Source: Hymenobacter tibetensis
GTDB lineage: Bacteria > Bacteroidota > Bacteroidia > Cytophagales > Hymenobacteraceae
DNA length: 64,000 nucleotides
Assembly (NCBI RefSeq): GCF_022827545.1
Contig: NZ_CP094669.1
Span: 1,082,001 to 1,146,000, forward strand
Reading direction: 5' to 3'
A program made the translations under genes and the position numbers. A model generated the notes under the pieces. It searched no databases, had not been told where the DNA came from, and worked only from the letters and a program-made list of their open reading frames with translations. Below, one piece after another: positions 8,192-16,300 of this stretch (within the stretch, counting starts at the first letter, position 1; each line of letters begins with the position of its first letter).

Positions 8192-9322
8192 CTATAAGCG
8201 CGTCATCACTTGCACCACCATTTTCTCTTTCCACTCGCGGAAAGTGCCGGCCAGAATCTGTTGGCGCGCTTGCTTCACCAGCCACAAGTAGAAGGTGAGG
8301 TTGTGGATGGAGGCAATTTGCGGACCGAGCATTTCCTTGCTGTGAAACAGGTGGCGCACGTACGCTTTTGAATAGAACGTACTAACGTAGCCACCTAGTT
8401 CAGCGTCAATGGGTTCGAAGTCGTCGGCCCACTTCTTGTTGCTGATGTTGATGATGCCTTGCGTGGTGAAGAGCATGCCGTTGCGGGCATTGCGGGTGGG
8501 CATTACGCAGTCGAACATATCCACGCCCAACGCTATGTTCTCCAAAATATTGGCCGGCGTACCCACGCCCATTAGGTAGCGCGGTTTGTCTGTAGGCAGA
8601 ATGTCGCACACCAGCTCGGTCATCTCGTACATCAGCTCGGCGGGCTCGCCCACGCTCAGGCCGCCAATGGCGTTGCCTTCGCGCTGTTGCTCGGCAATGA
8701 ACTCGGCTGACTTGATGCGCAAGTCTTTGAACGTACTGCCCTGCACAATTGGGAACAGGGTTTGGGAGTAGCCGTAGTGGCCCTCGGTGCTATCGAAGCG
8801 CTGAATGCAGCGTTGTAGCCACCGGTGGGTCATGTCGAGGGAGCGGCGGGCGTAGTCGTACTCGCACGGCCAGGGTGTACACTCATCAAAGGCCATGATG
8901 ATGTCGGCCCCAATGGTGCGCTGAATGTCCATCACGCCTTCCGGCGAAAACAAGTGCTGGCTACCATCAATGTGGGAGCGGAATTTCACGCCTTCCTCCT
9001 TGATTTTGCGCGTGCCGCTGAGCGAGTACACTTGGTAACCTCCCGAGTCGGTGAGGATGGGCCGGTCCCACCCGTTGAACTTGTGCAGGCCGCCAGCCTT
9101 GTGCAGTACATCGAGGCCGGGGCGCAGGTACAGATGATACGTGTTGCCCAGGATGATTTGGGCCTGCACGTCGTCTTTCAGGTCGCGCTGCTGCACAGCC
9201 TTCACGGTGCCAGCCGTCCCGACGGGCATGAAAATAGGCGTTTCTATGGCGCCGTGGTCGGTGTGTACTACGCCGGCGCGGGCTTTAGTATGAGGGTCGT
9301 TGGTTACGAGGTCGAAAGTCAT
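8192..9322 (-). CDS. tgt: tRNA-guanine transglycosylase
   Basis: Tgt swaps guanine-34 for a queuine precursor in tRNAs with GUN anticodons. The 376-residue protein keeps the active-site residues: D92 in TDSGGYQ, D146 in MAFDECTP, the GGLSVGEP loop, and nucleophile D271 in DMFDCVMPTRNARNG. The zinc site is unusual. Where E. coli Tgt has CxCxxC, this protein has LGGYVSTFYSKAYVRHL (about 309-325) with no cysteine, although the later histidine (H340 in SIHNL) remains. Loss of these cysteines may be general in Bacteroidota; I cannot check. A promoter-like TACCTTTG lies about 105 bases upstream. Confidence 0.95.
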   Translation of the reverse strand: MTFDLVTNDPHTKARAGVVHTDHGAIETPIFMPVGTAGTVKAVQQRDLKDDVQAQIILGNTYHLYLRPGLDVLHKAGGLHKFNGWDRPILTDSGGYQVYSLSGTRKIKEEGVKFRSHIDGSQHLFSPEGVMDIQRTIGADIIMAFDECTPWPCEYDYARRSLDMTHRWLQRCIQRFDSTEGHYGYSQTLFPIVQGSTFKDLRIKSAEFIAEQQREGNAIGGLSVGEPAELMYEMTELVCDILPTDKPRYLMGVGTPANILENIALGVDMFDCVMPTRNARNGMLFTTQGIINISNKKWADDFEPIDAELGGYVSTFYSKAYVRHLFHSKEMLGPQIASIHNLTFYLWLVKQARQQILAGTFREWKEKMVVQVMTRL

Positions 9323-9426
9323 GCGGCATTGAGTTGCCAGTTACCAGTTAGGGGTGTCAGTCAGCAAGCGTCCTGGAAAGAACAAACCGGCAACTAGCAA
9401 CCCGCAACTAGCAACTGATAGGACTA

Positions 9427-9434
9427 CAAAGGTA
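9427..9434 (-). promoter_or_regulatory. Bacteroidota -7 element (TACCTTTG) for tgt
   Basis: The minus strand reads TACCTTTG, about 105 bases before the tgt ATG. It lies back-to-back with a plus-strand element at 9455, forming a divergent promoter region. No clear -33 element is seen. Confidence 0.45.
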
Positions 9435-9454
9435 CTTCGCCCACCTCGAATGCC

Positions 9455-9462
9455 TACTTTTG
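9455..9462 (+). promoter_or_regulatory. Bacteroidota -7 element (TACTTTTG) for the GT2 gene
   Basis: TACTTTTG sits 22 bases before the TTG start at 9485 and matches TAnnTTTG. No clear -33 TTTG is visible. Confidence 0.45.
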
Positions 9463-9484
9463 CGGCCTAATTAGAATCTCTGTT

Positions 9485-10609
9485 TTGCTGCCTCATTTTT
9501 CGCTGGCCGTTTGGCTGCTACTGGCTACTGTGCTGGTGCAGCTTTTCTACGTGGTCTATTACTTTCTGCCTTTCGCCAACCGCCCACCCGAACCGGCCCC
9601 CGATACCAGGCTAGCGCAGCCGGTGTCGGTGGTGGTATGTGCCCACAACGAGCTAGAGAACCTACGCCACCTGCTCCCGCTGCTGCTAAAGCAGGAATAT
9701 CCCACTGACTTTGAAATCGTGGTGGTTGACGACCGTTCCACCGACGATACATTTCTGTACCTGCAGCAGCTGGCGCAGTATTACGCGCAGGTGCGGCTGG
9801 TCACGGTAAGCAACACCCCACCGGGGCTGGCCCCCAAGAAATACGCCCTTACCCTCGGCATCAAGGTGGCCCGCTACTCGCACATGGTCTTCACCGACGC
9901 CGACTGCATCCCGGCCACCAACCAGTGGCTGCTGTGTATGCAAGCCGGTTTTCAGCGTCCCACCGATTTAGTGTTGGGCTACTCGGCCTACACTGCCGAA
10001 CCCGGATTTTTGAATAAGCTGATTCGGTTTGAAACCTTAGTTACCGGGGCACAGTATCTCTCGTTCGCGTGGCGTGGCAAACCGTACATGGGCGTAGGCC
10101 GAAATCTGGCTTATACCAAGGAAGTGTTCCGCGCCACTCGGGGGTTTGCTTCCCATATCCGCAGCCTCAGCGGCGACGACGACCTGTTCGTGCAGGACGC
10201 CGTAGCGCAGGGCAAGCGGGCGGCCGTAGTGGCCGATCCAATTGCGCATACACTCAGTGAACCAGCCCACAGTTGGTTTCAGTGGTGGCGACAGAAACGG
10301 CGGCATATGTCGGCGGGTCGGCGCTACCGGATAGCTGACCGCTTGCGCATTGGAACCTTTATAGGAAGTAATATGCTTTTTTATGGTATTAGTTTGACTT
10401 TGCTGTTTTCACGCCCCGATTGGGTACCTTTGGCCGGACTATGGATGCTGCGCATAATAACGGTTTCGACCACCTACCAGCGCCTCAGCCGACGCCTTGA
10501 TGACCCGTTACCGGGCGCATTGCTGCCGGTACTAGACCTTGTCTACTTTTTTTATTATCTCGCTTTAGGAATCTCTCTGTTCCTCTACCGTACCCTCAGA
10601 TGGAAGTAA
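9485..10609 (+). CDS. Membrane-bound GT2 glycosyltransferase
   Basis: The 374-residue protein has an N-terminal membrane helix (residues 5-28) and a GT-A domain beginning QPVSVVVCAHNELENL. UDP-sugar and metal-binding motifs are VVVDDRSTDDT and FTDADCIP. A GDDDLFVQ segment and a WWRQKRRHMSAGRRY stretch (processive-type QxxRW-like position) follow, then C-terminal membrane helices. The architecture fits a cellulose-synthase-like or polysaccharide-initiating glycosyltransferase at the inner membrane. The TTG start is chosen because it directly precedes the first helix and lies just after a promoter element. The last 10 bases overlap the sigma-factor gene. Confidence 0.85.
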   Translation: MLPHFSLAVWLLLATVLVQLFYVVYYFLPFANRPPEPAPDTRLAQPVSVVVCAHNELENLRHLLPLLLKQEYPTDFEIVVVDDRSTDDTFLYLQQLAQYYAQVRLVTVSNTPPGLAPKKYALTLGIKVARYSHMVFTDADCIPATNQWLLCMQAGFQRPTDLVLGYSAYTAEPGFLNKLIRFETLVTGAQYLSFAWRGKPYMGVGRNLAYTKEVFRATRGFASHIRSLSGDDDLFVQDAVAQGKRAAVVADPIAHTLSEPAHSWFQWWRQKRRHMSAGRRYRIADRLRIGTFIGSNMLFYGISLTLLFSRPDWVPLAGLWMLRIITVSTTYQRLSRRLDDPLPGALLPVLDLVYFFYYLALGISLFLYRTLRWK

Positions 10610-11217
10610 ACAATCCGGAAAAACAGTTCTCAGCTAAAGCCAAGCACGACTTCAAATTGATTCGGGCCGCCGTGGAAAACGCCGATGAAAAGGCGTATGC
10701 TGAGTTAATGCATATTTATAAGAAGCCGGTGTATCATGTGGTGCTGAAAATGGTGCGTAATCCCGACGATGCCGAAGACCTCACCATCGAAGCCTTCGCC
10801 AAGGCATTCCGCAACCTGCACAAGTTCAATCCGGAGTTTGCCTTCAGCACTTGGTTGTTCCGTATTGCCACCAACAACTGCATCGACTTTATTCGCAAGA
10901 ATAAAATCAAGACGATGTCGATTGACTCGGCCATCAAGATTGACAACGGCGACGAAATCACCATCGATTTCCGCGACCAAAACCTGAATCCGCAGGAGTC
11001 GACCATCAAAAACCAAAAAATCGAAATCATGCAGCACGTAGTGTCGCGGCTGCCCGATAAGTACCAACGCCTCGTTACGCTCCGGTATTTCGATGAGCTG
11101 AGCTACGAGGAAATTGCGCAAGAGCTGAAAGCTCCCCTCGGTACCGTGAAAGCTCAACTGCACCGTGCCCGTGAGCTGCTCTATGACATGGTGAAAAACA
11201 AGAAAGAAATCATCTAG
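10600..11217 (+). CDS. ECF-type RNA polymerase sigma factor
   Basis: The 205-residue protein has sigma-70 region 2 (YHVVLKMVRNPDDAEDLTIE... then FSTWLFRIATNNCIDFIRKN, about residues 45-105) and region 4 (RLPDKYQRLVTLRYFDELSYEE followed by GTVKAQLHRARELL, about 150-200). The linker is rich in charged residues. The start overlaps the glycosyltransferase gene by 10 bases, so the two are translationally linked. No anti-sigma gene follows; the next element is an intrinsic terminator. Its regulon is unknown. Confidence 0.93.
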   Translation: MEVNNPEKQFSAKAKHDFKLIRAAVENADEKAYAELMHIYKKPVYHVVLKMVRNPDDAEDLTIEAFAKAFRNLHKFNPEFAFSTWLFRIATNNCIDFIRKNKIKTMSIDSAIKIDNGDEITIDFRDQNLNPQESTIKNQKIEIMQHVVSRLPDKYQRLVTLRYFDELSYEEIAQELKAPLGTVKAQLHRARELLYDMVKNKKEII

Positions 11218-11223
11218 TGAAAA

Positions 11224-11250
11224 GCCCCGCCGCAAGTCGGGGTTTTTTTT
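11224..11250 (+). terminator. Intrinsic terminator after the ECF sigma gene
   Basis: A GCCCCG/CGGGG-type stem (11224-11242) with a short loop is followed by eight T bases, seven bases after the stop codon. Confidence 0.9.
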
Positions 11251-11270
11251 ATGCCGTACACACCCGGAAC

Positions 11271-11369
11271 GTCATGCTTGATCTGGCGTCCGCTTATCGA
11301 AGCATTTTTACCGCTTCGTTGAATGAACCAGGTGAAGCAGTAGAGATGCTTCGACAAGCTCAGCATGAC
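11271..11369. repeat. Imperfect palindromic repeat (REP/MITE-like)
   Basis: Two pairs of inverted blocks are nested here: GTCATGCT (11271-11278) with AGCATGAC (11362-11369), and TCGAAGCAT (11297-11305) with ATGCTTCGA (11346-11354). The right arm reads ATGCTTCGACAAGCTCAGCA, a form that recalls dispersed intergenic repeats. A degenerate relative (GAACGTCATGCCGAGC) lies at about 8159-8174. It fills the gap before rsmG. Confidence 0.6.
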
Positions 11370-11383
11370 GTGCTAACAGCTGC

Positions 11384-11391
11384 TACCTTTG
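11384..11391 (+). promoter_or_regulatory. Bacteroidota -7 element (TACCTTTG) for rsmG
   Basis: TACCTTTG ends eight bases before the ATG at 11400 and supports that start. No -33 TTTG at proper spacing. Confidence 0.55.
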
Positions 11392-11399
11392 TCCGCACC

Positions 11400-12035
11400 A
11401 TGGATATCATCAACCACTACTTCCCGCACCTCACCGACCACCAGCGCCAACTATTCCAGCAGCTCGATACCGAGTTCCGCAGTTGGAACGAGCGCCTCAA
11501 CCTAGTGGCCCGCACCGACGTCGACAACTTGGCAGAGCGCCATTTTCTGCACTCTCTGGGCATAGCGAAAGTAGTGGAGTTTCCGGCCGGCGCGTCGGTG
11601 CTGGATGTGGGCACGGGTGGCGGCTTGCCGGGCTTGCCGCTGGCGATTCTGTTCCCAGAAGTGAAGTTTCACCTTGTAGACAGCATCGGCAAGAAAATCC
11701 ACGCCGTGCAAGAAATGGCCCGCGACTTAGGCCTTGCCAACGTGACGGCCGAGCAAATCCGCGCCGAGCAGCTCCGCCCCAAGTACGACTACGTAGTAAG
11801 CCGCGCCGTAGCCCGCCTCGCCACTTTCCACACCTGGATTGCGCACCGCTACAAACCCCACGGCGATGCCACCAGCGGCCTCTATTACCTCAAAGGCGGC
11901 GACCTAACCGAAGAAATCGAAGAGTCAGGCCTCAAAGCCACCATCACCGACCTTAAGGACTTTTACGCGGAGGAGTTCTTTGAGACGAAGAAGGTGGTAT
12001 TCGTGCCGACTAATTCGGGTGGGAGAGGGCAATAA
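11400..12035 (+). CDS. rsmG: 16S rRNA m7G527 methyltransferase
   Basis: RsmG methylates N7 of G527 in 16S rRNA. The 211-residue protein begins MDIINHYFPHLTDHQRQLF. It has the family segment WNERLNLVARTDVDNLAERHFLHSL, the SAM-binding loop VLDVGTGGGLPGLPLAILFP, and VVSRAVARL followed by YYLKGGDLTEEI. An upstream GTG at 11217 would add 61 residues translated from the terminator and repeat region, so the ATG at 11400, just after a promoter element, is used. The last residues (NSGGRGQ) look like a loose tail. Confidence 0.95.
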   Translation: MDIINHYFPHLTDHQRQLFQQLDTEFRSWNERLNLVARTDVDNLAERHFLHSLGIAKVVEFPAGASVLDVGTGGGLPGLPLAILFPEVKFHLVDSIGKKIHAVQEMARDLGLANVTAEQIRAEQLRPKYDYVVSRAVARLATFHTWIAHRYKPHGDATSGLYYLKGGDLTEEIEESGLKATITDLKDFYAEEFFETKKVVFVPTNSGGRGQ

Positions 12036-12155
12036 TGGGTTTTTATTGTTTCTCAAATGACCGTTTGGAAAACGATACGGGAGCCAAAAAGCTTTTCTAA
12101 AAGCTGGTTTAAGTAGTACTATGGACACTCGATCAAATACAGGCGCGCCACACGC

Positions 12156-12527
12156 ATGAAACGCAAGCTATTTCTGCAAACCTTTCTTGGGGGATTAGGA
12201 GCCGCCAACATTGTATGGGGCAACGAGGAACCCACCAGCATACGGGGAACCGTACTCTATCAGGATACAGAGGTAGATGAGTCGCAAGACTTTGTGTGGT
12301 ATATGACAGAAGACCGAGTGCCTGCCGAAGACGTACGAGACGCACTCAGCTACCTCTACACCCATGGGTACATTCAGGGAGATAAGGTGGATAGAAGCGC
12401 CTGGAGCCTTAAGCCGGTGTTTATAGCGCCAGCGAGGTGGGAGAGCGTACTAGATGAGCTATTTGAAATCGAAGTGCGAATGCTAGACAACGGGGTAGAA
12501 ACAGATTGCTACTTTCTACACAATTAG
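12156..12527 (+). CDS. Hypothetical exported small protein
   Basis: I do not recognise this 123-residue product. It starts MKRKLFLQTFLGGLGAANIV, which looks like a short export signal. The mature part is acidic, with DESQDFVWYMTEDRVPAEDVRDAL and a tryptophan/phenylalanine-rich C-terminal half ending DCYFLHN. The frame is open with good start context 120 bases after rsmG. No paralogue is seen nearby. A diverged regulator or envelope protein is possible; no function is claimed. Confidence 0.6.
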   Translation: MKRKLFLQTFLGGLGAANIVWGNEEPTSIRGTVLYQDTEVDESQDFVWYMTEDRVPAEDVRDALSYLYTHGYIQGDKVDRSAWSLKPVFIAPARWESVLDELFEIEVRMLDNGVETDCYFLHN

Positions 12528-12671
12528 AACTAGTTGACAAAGTGTCATCTTAGAAATACACTATAGTATTCTTAATAACGGCAACATCTGATCTGTAAGA
12601 CTTTTTCATGACTTCGGTTATAACTGACATTACGTTAAGTTGATATTTTAAGAAATCAATAGCTGTTGCAA

Positions 12672-13655
12672 CTACCCCGGCACCTCCGCCGTCAGGAACT
12701 CCACGGCGCGGCGTTCGGAATAATATGCACCATCGGGTGTGCCTTCCGCAAAACCGACGTGGCCGCCTCCCTGCGGGGTTTCCAGGAACACAAACTCGCT
12801 ATGGGCTGCCACTTCCCGCGGGTAGCAGGTAGGAGCCAGAAACGGGTCGTTTTGGGCGTTGACGAGCAGCGTGGGGATGCGGATGGTGCTGAGGTAGCGG
12901 CCTGAAGCCGAGTGCTCGTAATACTCATCAGCCGACTTGAAACCGTGCATGGGCGCTGTGAACCGGTCGTCGAACTGCGGAAAGTCGCGCAGCAAATCCA
13001 GGCCTTCAAGGTCCACCTGGCCGGGCAAGAGGGCAGCCTTCTCGCGCATCTTGCGCCGCAACGACTTCATGAAGCGGCGCATGTAAACGCGGTTTTGGGG
13101 CTTAGCAATCTGATAAGAGCTGGCTTTGAGGTCGGTGGGTACTGAAAACACAGCGGCTCGCTGTACTTCCGCAGGCACCCGGTCAGGGTTTTCGCCAAGG
13201 TACTTCAGCGTGACGTTGCCCCCAGCCGAGAAGCCCGTGAGGTATACGCGCTGGTAGCGGGTTGAACCCAACGCATGACGCACTACAAAGTCCAGGTCGT
13301 CAGTGTCGCCGAGGTGGTAGGAGCGAAGTAGCCGGTTCATTTCGCCGCTACAACTCCGGTAGTTCCAAGCCAGCGCATCGAATCCGGCTTTGTTGAGGGC
13401 CCGTACCATACCGCGTACATAAGGCCGTTCTGCGTCGCCCTCCAAGCCGTGCGACACGATGCAGAGCGTATTAATATCCTTATTATGAAGCCGCGACCAA
13501 TCTAGGTCTAGGAAGTCGCCATCTTCCGTTTCCACTCGCTCTCGCTCGTAGCGCACTTCCGGTACTGAGCGCAGCAAACTAGGGACAATGGTTTGTAAGT
13601 GCCCGTTAAATAAATAAAATGGCGGCCGATAAGGAGAGTGTGCAACAAGAGGCAT
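12672..13655 (-). CDS. YheT-like alpha/beta hydrolase
   Basis: The 327-residue protein matches the YheT family of alpha/beta hydrolases. It opens with YRPPFYLFNGHLQTIVPSLL, the family's conserved N-terminus. The oxyanion region is IVSHGLEGDAERPYVRGM, the nucleophile elbow is GFSAGG (about residue 145), and the acid and histidine are in NAQNDPFLAP and GGGHVGFAEG. Family members are cytosolic esterases of poorly known substrate. Transcribed alone on the minus strand, convergent with the small hypothetical gene. Confidence 0.88.
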   Translation of the reverse strand: MPLVAHSPYRPPFYLFNGHLQTIVPSLLRSVPEVRYERERVETEDGDFLDLDWSRLHNKDINTLCIVSHGLEGDAERPYVRGMVRALNKAGFDALAWNYRSCSGEMNRLLRSYHLGDTDDLDFVVRHALGSTRYQRVYLTGFSAGGNVTLKYLGENPDRVPAEVQRAAVFSVPTDLKASSYQIAKPQNRVYMRRFMKSLRRKMREKAALLPGQVDLEGLDLLRDFPQFDDRFTAPMHGFKSADEYYEHSASGRYLSTIRIPTLLVNAQNDPFLAPTCYPREVAAHSEFVFLETPQGGGHVGFAEGTPDGAYYSERRAVEFLTAEVPG

Positions 13656-14021
13656 GATAGAGATACAAGGGGAAATCAGCCATATAAAGCCAGGCCAATC
13701 AACATAAGTTTGTTTATGCGCTGCTATGTGTAGGCCTACACTAATACGCCTCAGAGCTTATAACAAGTCGCACTTACCCGCCAAGCAAACCGTTGTATTG
13801 GAAGCGAAGCCTGTAGGCTCTCAAAGGTATGCACTAAGAATACGGCGAAACCACTCTCCTTCGTTGACTAGTGCTTTGCTAGTTAACTTCGGGCGCAGCC
13901 TAGTAATACTGTCAACAAGCCCGCTGCAACTACTGCCACCAGCGCCATTTAGGAACCGGCTAGCAACATAAGCGTTCTAAGCTACCAGGTGAAGCGGGAA
14001 AAGGGAACTAGTAAGCAAGTA
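13656..14021. other. Non-coding gap with a 14-bp palindrome
   Basis: No convincing gene is present. A plus-strand frame at 13726-13971 has no family resemblance and is rejected. A perfect palindrome GTGTAGGCCTACAC lies at 13728-13741, between the divergent YheT and rpsT genes, and could be a dimeric regulator site. Otherwise I see nothing. Confidence 0.4.
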
Positions 14022-14052
14022 TTTGTTATTTCCCACCAAAGCTTTACCTTTG
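14022..14052 (+). promoter_or_regulatory. Full Bacteroidota promoter for rpsT
   Basis: TTTG at 14022-14025, then 19 bases, then TACCTTTG at 14045-14052. This matches both the -33 and -7 elements of the Bacteroidota housekeeping promoter at proper spacing, and is the best promoter in the window. The leader is about 40 bases. Confidence 0.85.
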
Positions 14053-14100
14053 CCAACCCAATTGAACTGAACTCGAGCAGAAGAACCTTTTTTCTACCCC

Positions 14101-14358
14101 ATGGCAAATCATAAGTCGGCCCTCAAGCGCATCCGTTCCAACGAAGCTAAGCGCGTGCTGAACCGTTACCAGGCTAAATCTACCCGCACTGCCGTTAAGA
14201 AACTGCGTGCTACCACCGACGCTACAGCTGCTCAAGAGTTGCTGAAAAAGGTGTCGTCGATGCTAGATCGTTTGGCCAAAAAGAACATCATCCACAAGAA
14301 CAAAGCCGCTAACAACAAGTCGAAGTTGGCTAAGTTCGTGAAGTCGCTGGCTGCCTAA
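14101..14358 (+). CDS. rpsT: 30S ribosomal protein S20
   Basis: The 85-residue, lysine- and arginine-rich protein begins MANHKSALKRIRSNEAKRVL and ends HKNKAANNKSKLAKFVKSLA, the S20 signature (three-helix 16S rRNA-binding protein). It has a strong promoter and a strong terminator, so it forms a single-gene unit. Free S20 represses its own translation in E. coli; nothing here shows whether that holds. Confidence 0.98.
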   Translation: MANHKSALKRIRSNEAKRVLNRYQAKSTRTAVKKLRATTDATAAQELLKKVSSMLDRLAKKNIIHKNKAANNKSKLAKFVKSLAA

Positions 14359-14393
14359 GCGGCAAAAAGCTACTTTCTGCTCTTCCATACAGG

Positions 14394-14424
14394 AAAGGCC
14401 CCACGCTCGCGCGTGGGGCCTTTT
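14394..14424 (+). terminator. Intrinsic terminator after rpsT
   Basis: A 13-bp perfect stem (AAAGGCCCCACGC with its complement) around a 4-base loop runs into TTTT. The rest of the gap to 14692 shows no gene or RNA I can identify. Confidence 0.9.
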
Positions 14425-14692
14425 CGCGTTCATGTAAAGTGGCTCTGCTACAGCACTATCCCAACGTTGGTGTACTGCTGCCTACTGCGCCCCACAGAGG
14501 GCTAAGACTGTCACACTTAATCTCAACCGGCCGCTGAAGTCGGTTATATCACGTTGCTTGCTATTGCGTTGGTGCGGCGGGTAAATGGGCTGTGAGCATA
14601 ACCACGCAGCGGTAACTGGCCGCCGAAAAAGCAAGAAGTATTGGACTTGCTAAGTGGCTTCAGTAACGGCTTCAGCGTTAGTTCATACACAT

Positions 14693-14727
14693 AAAAAAGC
14701 CCGTCTGACAATACAGACGGGCTTTTT
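14693..14727 (-). terminator. Intrinsic terminator after pyk
   Basis: An AGCCCGTCTG/CAGACGGGCT stem with a 6-base loop is flanked by an A-run at 14693-14698, which becomes the T-run on the minus strand, 20 bases past the pyk stop. T bases on the plus side make it bidirectional. Confidence 0.9.
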
Positions 14728-14746
14728 CAATAGTAGAACTTTGCGT

Positions 14747-16186
14747 TTAAGCTACGCTTACTTTTACCATGTTGGCTTTGCCCTTCTCGTTGATTGGCAT
14801 AGAAGCGGTGTTGATGAACACATCCCCTTTTTGCAGGTGGCCCATCGTAGTCAACACGTATTTGATGTCGAGGACCGTATTGTCAGTGCTCACCATGCGG
14901 TCATAATAGAAGCCACGTACACCCCACACCAAACTCAGCGTAGTTAGGAGCGGACGGTTATCAGTGAAGACGAAAATGTTGGCTTTGGGACGGTACTTGG
15001 CAATTTGGAAGGCCGTATAGCCGCGGTGCGTCATGGCCGTAATAGCCTTGGCTCCCGTGTTCTTGGCTAAGTGGCAAGCAGCTGACAATAAGCTGTCTAC
15101 CATAAAGCTTGGGGCCGTTGGGTCGATGGGAAACCAGTGGTTGTAGAGGCTCTGCATGCGGCTTTCCACGCTGGCCACGGTGCCTACCATCGAACGAATC
15201 ACCTCAGCGGGGTACTGACCCACAGCTGTTTCGGCAGACAGCATCAGCGCATCAGCACCGTCCATCACGGCGTTGGCTACGTCGGAGGTCTCGGCACGTG
15301 TTGGGCGTGGAGCCGAAATCATGCTTTCCATCATTTGAGTGGCGACAATAACTGGCTTACCAGCTTTGTTGCACTTCTCCACAATCATCTTTTGGGCCAT
15401 GGGCACCTCTTCCATCTTCACCTCCACGCCAAGGTCGCCGCGGGCTACCATCACGGCATCGGTAATGGCAATGATTTCATCGAGGTTCTTAAGGCCTTCA
15501 GGAGTTTCAATCTTGGCAATTACGCGGGTGGATTTGCCGCCTTCCGCAATCAGGCTCTTAATAAAGCGGATGTCTTCGGCACGGCGGGCAAACGACAGCG
15601 CAATCCAGTCAACATCGTTTTCGAGCCCAAACTTGAGGTCCTCGATGTCTTTCTCCGTCATGGAAGGGGCTGACACCTCGGAGTCGGGAAGGTTGATGCC
15701 CTTGCGGGGCTTCACGAGGCCGCCGTATACTACTTCCACGTCCACTTCGGTTTCGCGGTCAGTGGCCAGCACTTTCAGCTCTATTTTACCGTCGTCGAGC
15801 AGAATCATGTCGCCCGGCTTTACGTCGCGTGCCAAACCCATATATATGGTGCTCAGGCGCGTAGCCGTGCTAATTTCCTTTTCGCCACATACCAGCTTGA
15901 TTTTGTCGCCGCGCGTAATCTCAACGCCTCCACCTTCTACATCACCCAACCGAATCTTGGGGCCCTGCAAATCCTGGAGCAAGCCAACGTTGGTGCGCAG
16001 ATCTTTGTTGAGCCGGCGTACGGTGTTAATTACGGAGAGGTGGTCTTCGTGGGAACCGTGCGAAAAGTTGAGCCGAAATACATCCACACCTTCGCGGATG
16101 AGCATGGCTAGCCGCTCGTAGGTGTTGGATGCTGGGCCGACAGTGGCCACAATTTTGGTTTTATTGAACTGAGCACGTGTTTCCAT
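14747..16186 (-). CDS. pyk: Pyruvate kinase
   Basis: Pyruvate kinase transfers phosphate from PEP to ADP at the end of glycolysis. The 479-residue protein has the substrate and metal motifs VFRLNFSHGSHEDH, IAKIETPEGLKNLDEI (catalytic Lys-Ile-Glu), VMVARGDLGVE, and PTRAETSDVANAVMDGADAL. A regulatory C-terminal domain covers about residues 350-479. The ATG at 16186 gives METRAQFNKTKIVATVGPAS, the normal start; a TTG two codons earlier is ignored. It lies downstream of the IPExxxVDY gene on the same strand, an association common in Bacteroidota. Confidence 0.97.
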   Translation of the reverse strand: METRAQFNKTKIVATVGPASNTYERLAMLIREGVDVFRLNFSHGSHEDHLSVINTVRRLNKDLRTNVGLLQDLQGPKIRLGDVEGGGVEITRGDKIKLVCGEKEISTATRLSTIYMGLARDVKPGDMILLDDGKIELKVLATDRETEVDVEVVYGGLVKPRKGINLPDSEVSAPSMTEKDIEDLKFGLENDVDWIALSFARRAEDIRFIKSLIAEGGKSTRVIAKIETPEGLKNLDEIIAITDAVMVARGDLGVEVKMEEVPMAQKMIVEKCNKAGKPVIVATQMMESMISAPRPTRAETSDVANAVMDGADALMLSAETAVGQYPAEVIRSMVGTVASVESRMQSLYNHWFPIDPTAPSFMVDSLLSAACHLAKNTGAKAITAMTHRGYTAFQIAKYRPKANIFVFTDNRPLLTTLSLVWGVRGFYYDRMVSTDNTVLDIKYVLTTMGHLQKGDVFINTASMPINEKGKANMVKVSVA

Positions 16187-16192
16187 GGGCAA

Positions 16193-16295
16193 GTAGCGCC
16201 AAGCTCCAGCTTGGTGAGCGGTTGAACGGTGAGTGTAAAAAGAGAGTAGCCAGCACGCGGCGCTGACAAGTCGCCAAGCTGGAGCTTGGCGCTAC
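16193..16295. repeat. 22-bp perfect inverted repeat (REP-like)
   Basis: The arm at 16193-16214 (beginning GTAGCGCCAAGCTCC) is the exact reverse complement of 16274-16295, separated by 59 bases. Each arm is itself nearly palindromic around CCAAGCT..AGCTTGG. It fills the whole gap between pyk and the IPExxxVDY gene, typical of a paired REP element or a MITE. Confidence 0.8.
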
Positions 16296-16300
16296 AATCC

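Noticed and set aside
11217..11399. Upstream extension of rsmG
   Set aside because: It translates through the sigma-gene terminator and an inverted repeat.
13726..13971. 81-residue plus-strand frame in the YheT-rpsT gap
   Set aside because: Composition looks random and it resembles no family; it lies in a divergent promoter region.
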